From assembly GCF_017115165.1 (NCBI RefSeq), contig NZ_JABXKF010000105.1, forward strand, positions 124,001 to 188,000: DNA of 64,000 nt, read 5' to 3'. Positions 61,572 through 64,000 of this stretch are shown here, in pieces. The notes under the pieces were generated by a model. That model did not search any database. It had not been told where the DNA came from and saw only the letters and a program-made list of their open reading frames with translations. The position numbers were made by a program, and so were the translations under genes. Each line of letters opens with the position of its first letter. The first letter of the stretch is position 1. Origin of the DNA: Nostoc sp. LPT. GTDB lineage: Bacteria > Cyanobacteriota > Cyanobacteriia > Cyanobacteriales > Nostocaceae.

Positions 61572-61812
61572 ATTACGTTAGCATCCCGCAAAGCGAGTCT
61601 GTATACTTCTATGGGGAAGCAAGTTACATGCAACGTCTTCTACAGAGCCTCATTACGTTAGCGTCCCGCAAAGCGAGTCCGCGTACTCTGTAAGAGTTGC
61701 AAGCTACGCTTTTAGCGTCTTGTAGAGAAGCGACGTGACGCTCTCTCTACGAGACGCTGCGCGTAGCTTGCTTCCCCAAAGGGGTACGCTCCGAATTCAA
61801 AATTCAAAATTC
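61572..61812. repeat. Cluster of palindromic and direct intergenic repeats
   Basis: TTACGTTAGCATCCCGCAAA followed by GCGAGTC occurs twice, 80 bp apart (61574 and 61654, one mismatch). Palindromic pieces follow (CTACGAGACGCTGCGCGTAG; CTTCCCCAAAGGGG) and then four AATTCAAA-type units. The gene-free stretch runs 61461-61948. Confidence 0.8.
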
Positions 61813-61827
61813 AAAATTAATCATCCC

Positions 61828-61851
61828 CATAAATAAATTTAGGGGCTTGTA
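61828..61851. repeat. 24-bp direct repeat CATAAATAAATTTAGGGGCT plus TGTA (copy 1)
   Basis: Exact copy at 61906-61929, 78 bp downstream. The second copy lies just beyond the 3' end of the heme sensor gene. Confidence 0.85.
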
Positions 61852-61905
61852 AACGGACTTTGTATTTCTTGCACTGTGCCACTCGTCATACATTTTTTGC
61901 TTATC

Positions 61906-61929
61906 CATAAATAAATTTAGGGGCTTGTA
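61906..61929. repeat. 24-bp direct repeat (copy 2)
   Basis: Exact copy of 61828-61851. Confidence 0.85.
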
Positions 61930-61948
61930 TCCTTTTCGTTTTCGGTCA

Positions 61949-62869
61949 TTAAAAATTATTATAATCGCCTGTACCTCCTTGAGTACGTTTGATTCTTTTC
62001 ATCGCCATTTCTAAACTTAACTGCATCCGTTTAAAGGCTCTAGCTAAATTACCGATTTCATCATTAGACATCTGCTCAAATTCAACTTCCATGTGTCCCG
62101 TACTAACTTCTTCGGCTATGCGAGTCATGCGTTTGAGAGGCCTCACAACTTGTCGATTCAAGAACAAGTTGACTAACAGGATAGTCGCTATAAATATAGC
62201 TGATACAATCAAAATAATTAGTAAGGAAGACTGATTTGCTTTGTTGATGACATTCTTTGCAGGTACTGATATAATCTGAGCGCCGACAATTTCATTCAGC
62301 TTCCACCCAAATCCATTAGCAGCACCATAAAGACTAATCATACTTTGAGGTGCAGCTTCCGGTACACTATGACAGACCAGACAGCTTTGTTCAGAAATTG
62401 CTAAGGGACGAGCAATATAAAAGATATCTCCACCAGGAATTGAGCGAAATCCACTAACTTCTTTAAGGTCTGATTTATTTCTGAACTGTTCTACAATTTC
62501 TGTCTCAAAACCGTCAGCCTTATCCCGAAGATTTGTGGGATTGAGAGTTGCTTCTTTATAAAAGAAATCACGGTAATCTGTTGTTTTCCGTAAAATTTCA
62601 AACACCTCTCGTGCTGAGTATCCAGGCACGGTTTGCGGCAAAAACTCAGTAGCCAATTTATCAACTAGCTCTGGATTCACTTGAGTACTGGTGTATTTAC
62701 GAACAGAAGTCATTGTTTGGATGAGCATGAGACCAGTTGAACTAATATCTTGTTTAGCATTCTCCCTCAGTAGAGAAGAAAGAGTAAATCCACTCAAGCT
62801 CAGACCAAATGTCAAAATTACCAGTAGCAGAATTGTAAATTTTTGTTTCAAATTGAGATTTTTTAGCAT
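61949..62869 (-). CDS. Tll0287-like (DUF3365) heme-binding sensor with HAMP domain
   Basis: A 306-residue membrane protein. One helix at about 12-34, then an extracytoplasmic DUF3365/Tll0287-like domain with a c-type heme motif CLVCH at 163-167, a second helix at about 215-237, and a HAMP domain to about 290 (RPLKRMTRIAEEVSTGHMEV, DEIGNLARAFKRMQLSLEMA). It ends shortly after HAMP with no kinase, cyclase or methyl-accepting domain. It may sense redox state or small ligands and pass the signal to a separate partner. Confidence 0.88.
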   Translation of the reverse strand: MLKNLNLKQKFTILLLVILTFGLSLSGFTLSSLLRENAKQDISSTGLMLIQTMTSVRKYTSTQVNPELVDKLATEFLPQTVPGYSAREVFEILRKTTDYRDFFYKEATLNPTNLRDKADGFETEIVEQFRNKSDLKEVSGFRSIPGGDIFYIARPLAISEQSCLVCHSVPEAAPQSMISLYGAANGFGWKLNEIVGAQIISVPAKNVINKANQSSLLIILIVSAIFIATILLVNLFLNRQVVRPLKRMTRIAEEVSTGHMEVEFEQMSNDEIGNLARAFKRMQLSLEMAMKRIKRTQGGTGDYNNF

Positions 62870-63163
62870 AATTTTAGATTACCTACAAGTCAAATTATTA
62901 TGAACAAATATGTCTAAAGTTACTGTTTACTCTAACATGAGCAATCAACTTTCATATTTTCGTGTAAAGGCATAGTTTAGGCAAAACTATGAGGGTATAT
63001 TCAAACTTTATACTATTAGTAATTATTGAGGTTAATGAAAATGTTATCTAAATAACTGAGTCTAAAAAGCTACAACAGCAATTCAAATGGAATTCCCAAA
63101 AATTCGTATTGGCTGTTCTGATACCGTGCCAAAATAAATACCAGCAATTGTCAAATATTACTA

Positions 63164-64000
63164 ATGGTGTGGAATGCAGGAAAGTCTATATTCGGGGGAC
63201 GCTACATTATTGAAAGCCAACTAGGTGAAGGCGGAATTGGCATTACTTATCTTGCCAGAAATCAACGAAATCAACAGCGAGTGATTAAAACCCTCAAAGA
63301 AGAAATCCTGAATCATCCCGCCTGGATACTTCACCGAAACAAGTTACGGCAAGACTTTCGTGATGAAGCAGTTCGGCTGGCTGTGTGCCACCATCCTCAT
63401 ATAGTACAGATAGAAACCATCTTTGATGAGGGGAATTTGCCCTGCATGGTGATGGATTACATCGAAGGGGAAGACTTAGCACAGCGCTTGAGGCGAATAG
63501 GAGTGCTATCAGAGGCAGAAGCGCTACTTTACATCCGGCAAATTGGCGATGCTTTGACCCTAATCCATTCTAAAGGACTGTTGCATCGGGATCTCAAACC
63601 ACGCAACATCATGATCCGCATTGATAAATTAGAAGCAGTGCTGATAGACTTTGGCATCGCTAGAGAATTTGTTCCTAATATGATCCAAAGGCACACAGTG
63701 TATCGTACTCCTGGTTTTGCCCCACCTGAACAGTATGAATCAGAAGCGCCGCGAGGAGAATACATTGATATTTACGCCCTAGCCGCTACTTTGTATAATT
63801 TGCTAACCGCAGTTGTACCAACTAGTGCAGATGATAGACGTCACAATATTAATTTAGAACCACCACAATATTTTAATCCCAACATCAGCAATAGGGTAAA
63901 TCAGGCTATTATGTGCGGCATGGATCTGGAATCAACGTATCGTCCCCAGTCTGTGCAGGAGTGGTTGGATTTATTGGGTTCTGATACAGGGGAAGATATA
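63164..64000 (+). CDS. Ser/Thr protein kinase, cut by the right window edge
   Basis: An open frame of 279 codons from ATG 63164 to the last base, with no stop. It starts MVWNAGKSIFGGRYIIESQL, then the glycine loop GEGGIGITYLA, Lys in RVIKTL, HRDLKP, DFGIA and TPGFAPPEQY. The kinase domain is closely related to that of the WD40 kinase at 52513 and is preceded by a similar TGCCAAAATAAA leader. A C-terminal repeat domain may follow beyond the window. Confidence 0.92.
   Translation, partial: MVWNAGKSIFGGRYIIESQLGEGGIGITYLARNQRNQQRVIKTLKEEILNHPAWILHRNKLRQDFRDEAVRLAVCHHPHIVQIETIFDEGNLPCMVMDYIEGEDLAQRLRRIGVLSEAEALLYIRQIGDALTLIHSKGLLHRDLKPRNIMIRIDKLEAVLIDFGIAREFVPNMIQRHTVYRTPGFAPPEQYESEAPRGEYIDIYALAATLYNLLTAVVPTSADDRRHNINLEPPQYFNPNISNRVNQAIMCGMDLESTYRPQSVQEWLDLLGSDTGEDI

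Overview
The window reads as chromosomal DNA of a filamentous, Nostoc/Anabaena-like cyanobacterium. The signs are very frequent GCGATCGC (HIP1) octamers, a cphB-cphA cyanophycin pair, rpaB, an nblB-type HEAT protein, a group 2 sigma factor, cobalamin and cofactor assembly genes of cyanobacterial type, short tandem repeats (TTTGTCA, TCATGAGT and similar), and many Ser/Thr kinases, pentapeptide-repeat, WD40 and STAND proteins. No rRNA, tRNA, IS transposase, CRISPR array or phage gene is visible.

Layout. 0-6 kb is housekeeping: trmD-ispF (minus strand), a candidate structured RNA, cphB, cphA and tatA. 6-14.4 kb is accessory: a DUF2188 protein, a solitary M.PvuII-like N4-cytosine methyltransferase, and four tandem Ser/Thr kinases with membrane-anchored C-termini that have exchanged sequence; the third is a mosaic of the first and second. 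14.4-21 kb is housekeeping: cbiT, cdsA, a DUF2993 protein, an rsuA/rluB-type pseudouridine synthase, a RodZ-like HTH membrane protein, malQ and a NUDIX hydrolase.

21-33.3 kb is the most unusual part. It holds a pentapeptide-repeat/RidA fusion, an antitoxin/PIN pair, a short helical protein, and then two copies of a module made of a 21-bp tandem repeat array, a conserved leader of about 100 bp and a STAND-type P-loop ATPase gene. Between the two modules sit a NACHT/pentapeptide NTPase flanked by 25-bp direct repeats and a second PIN toxin/antitoxin pair whose toxin has lost its start codon. The island resembles known conflict and signalling loci, but the array-leader-STAND unit matches no system I can name.

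33.5-50.4 kb is again largely core: a thioredoxin-like [2Fe-2S] protein, dps, carB, a sigD-type sigma factor, DUF760, mutT, a CBS protein, an nblB-like gene, a PEP-CTERM protein, DUF456, an M48-family protein that has lost metal ligands, a complex C (CCB) assembly factor, rpaB and radA. From 50.5 kb to the end the DNA is accessory and decaying: a broken Uma2 gene, small hypothetical and antitoxin-like genes, a kinase with 14 WD40 repeats, an HNH endonuclease, broken DUF4258-like and DUF5615-like genes next to intact DUF2283 and DUF433 partners, a third 21-bp array, an intact Uma2 gene, another kinase, a Tll0287-like heme sensor with HAMP, and a kinase running off the right edge.

Dispersed non-coding repeats are a theme. 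A G-rich/C-rich composite element recurs at least six times between genes and appears to have supplied the last codons of trmD and mutT. A small palindrome has entered the reading frame of the fourth kinase. Many transcription units end in clear hairpin terminators.
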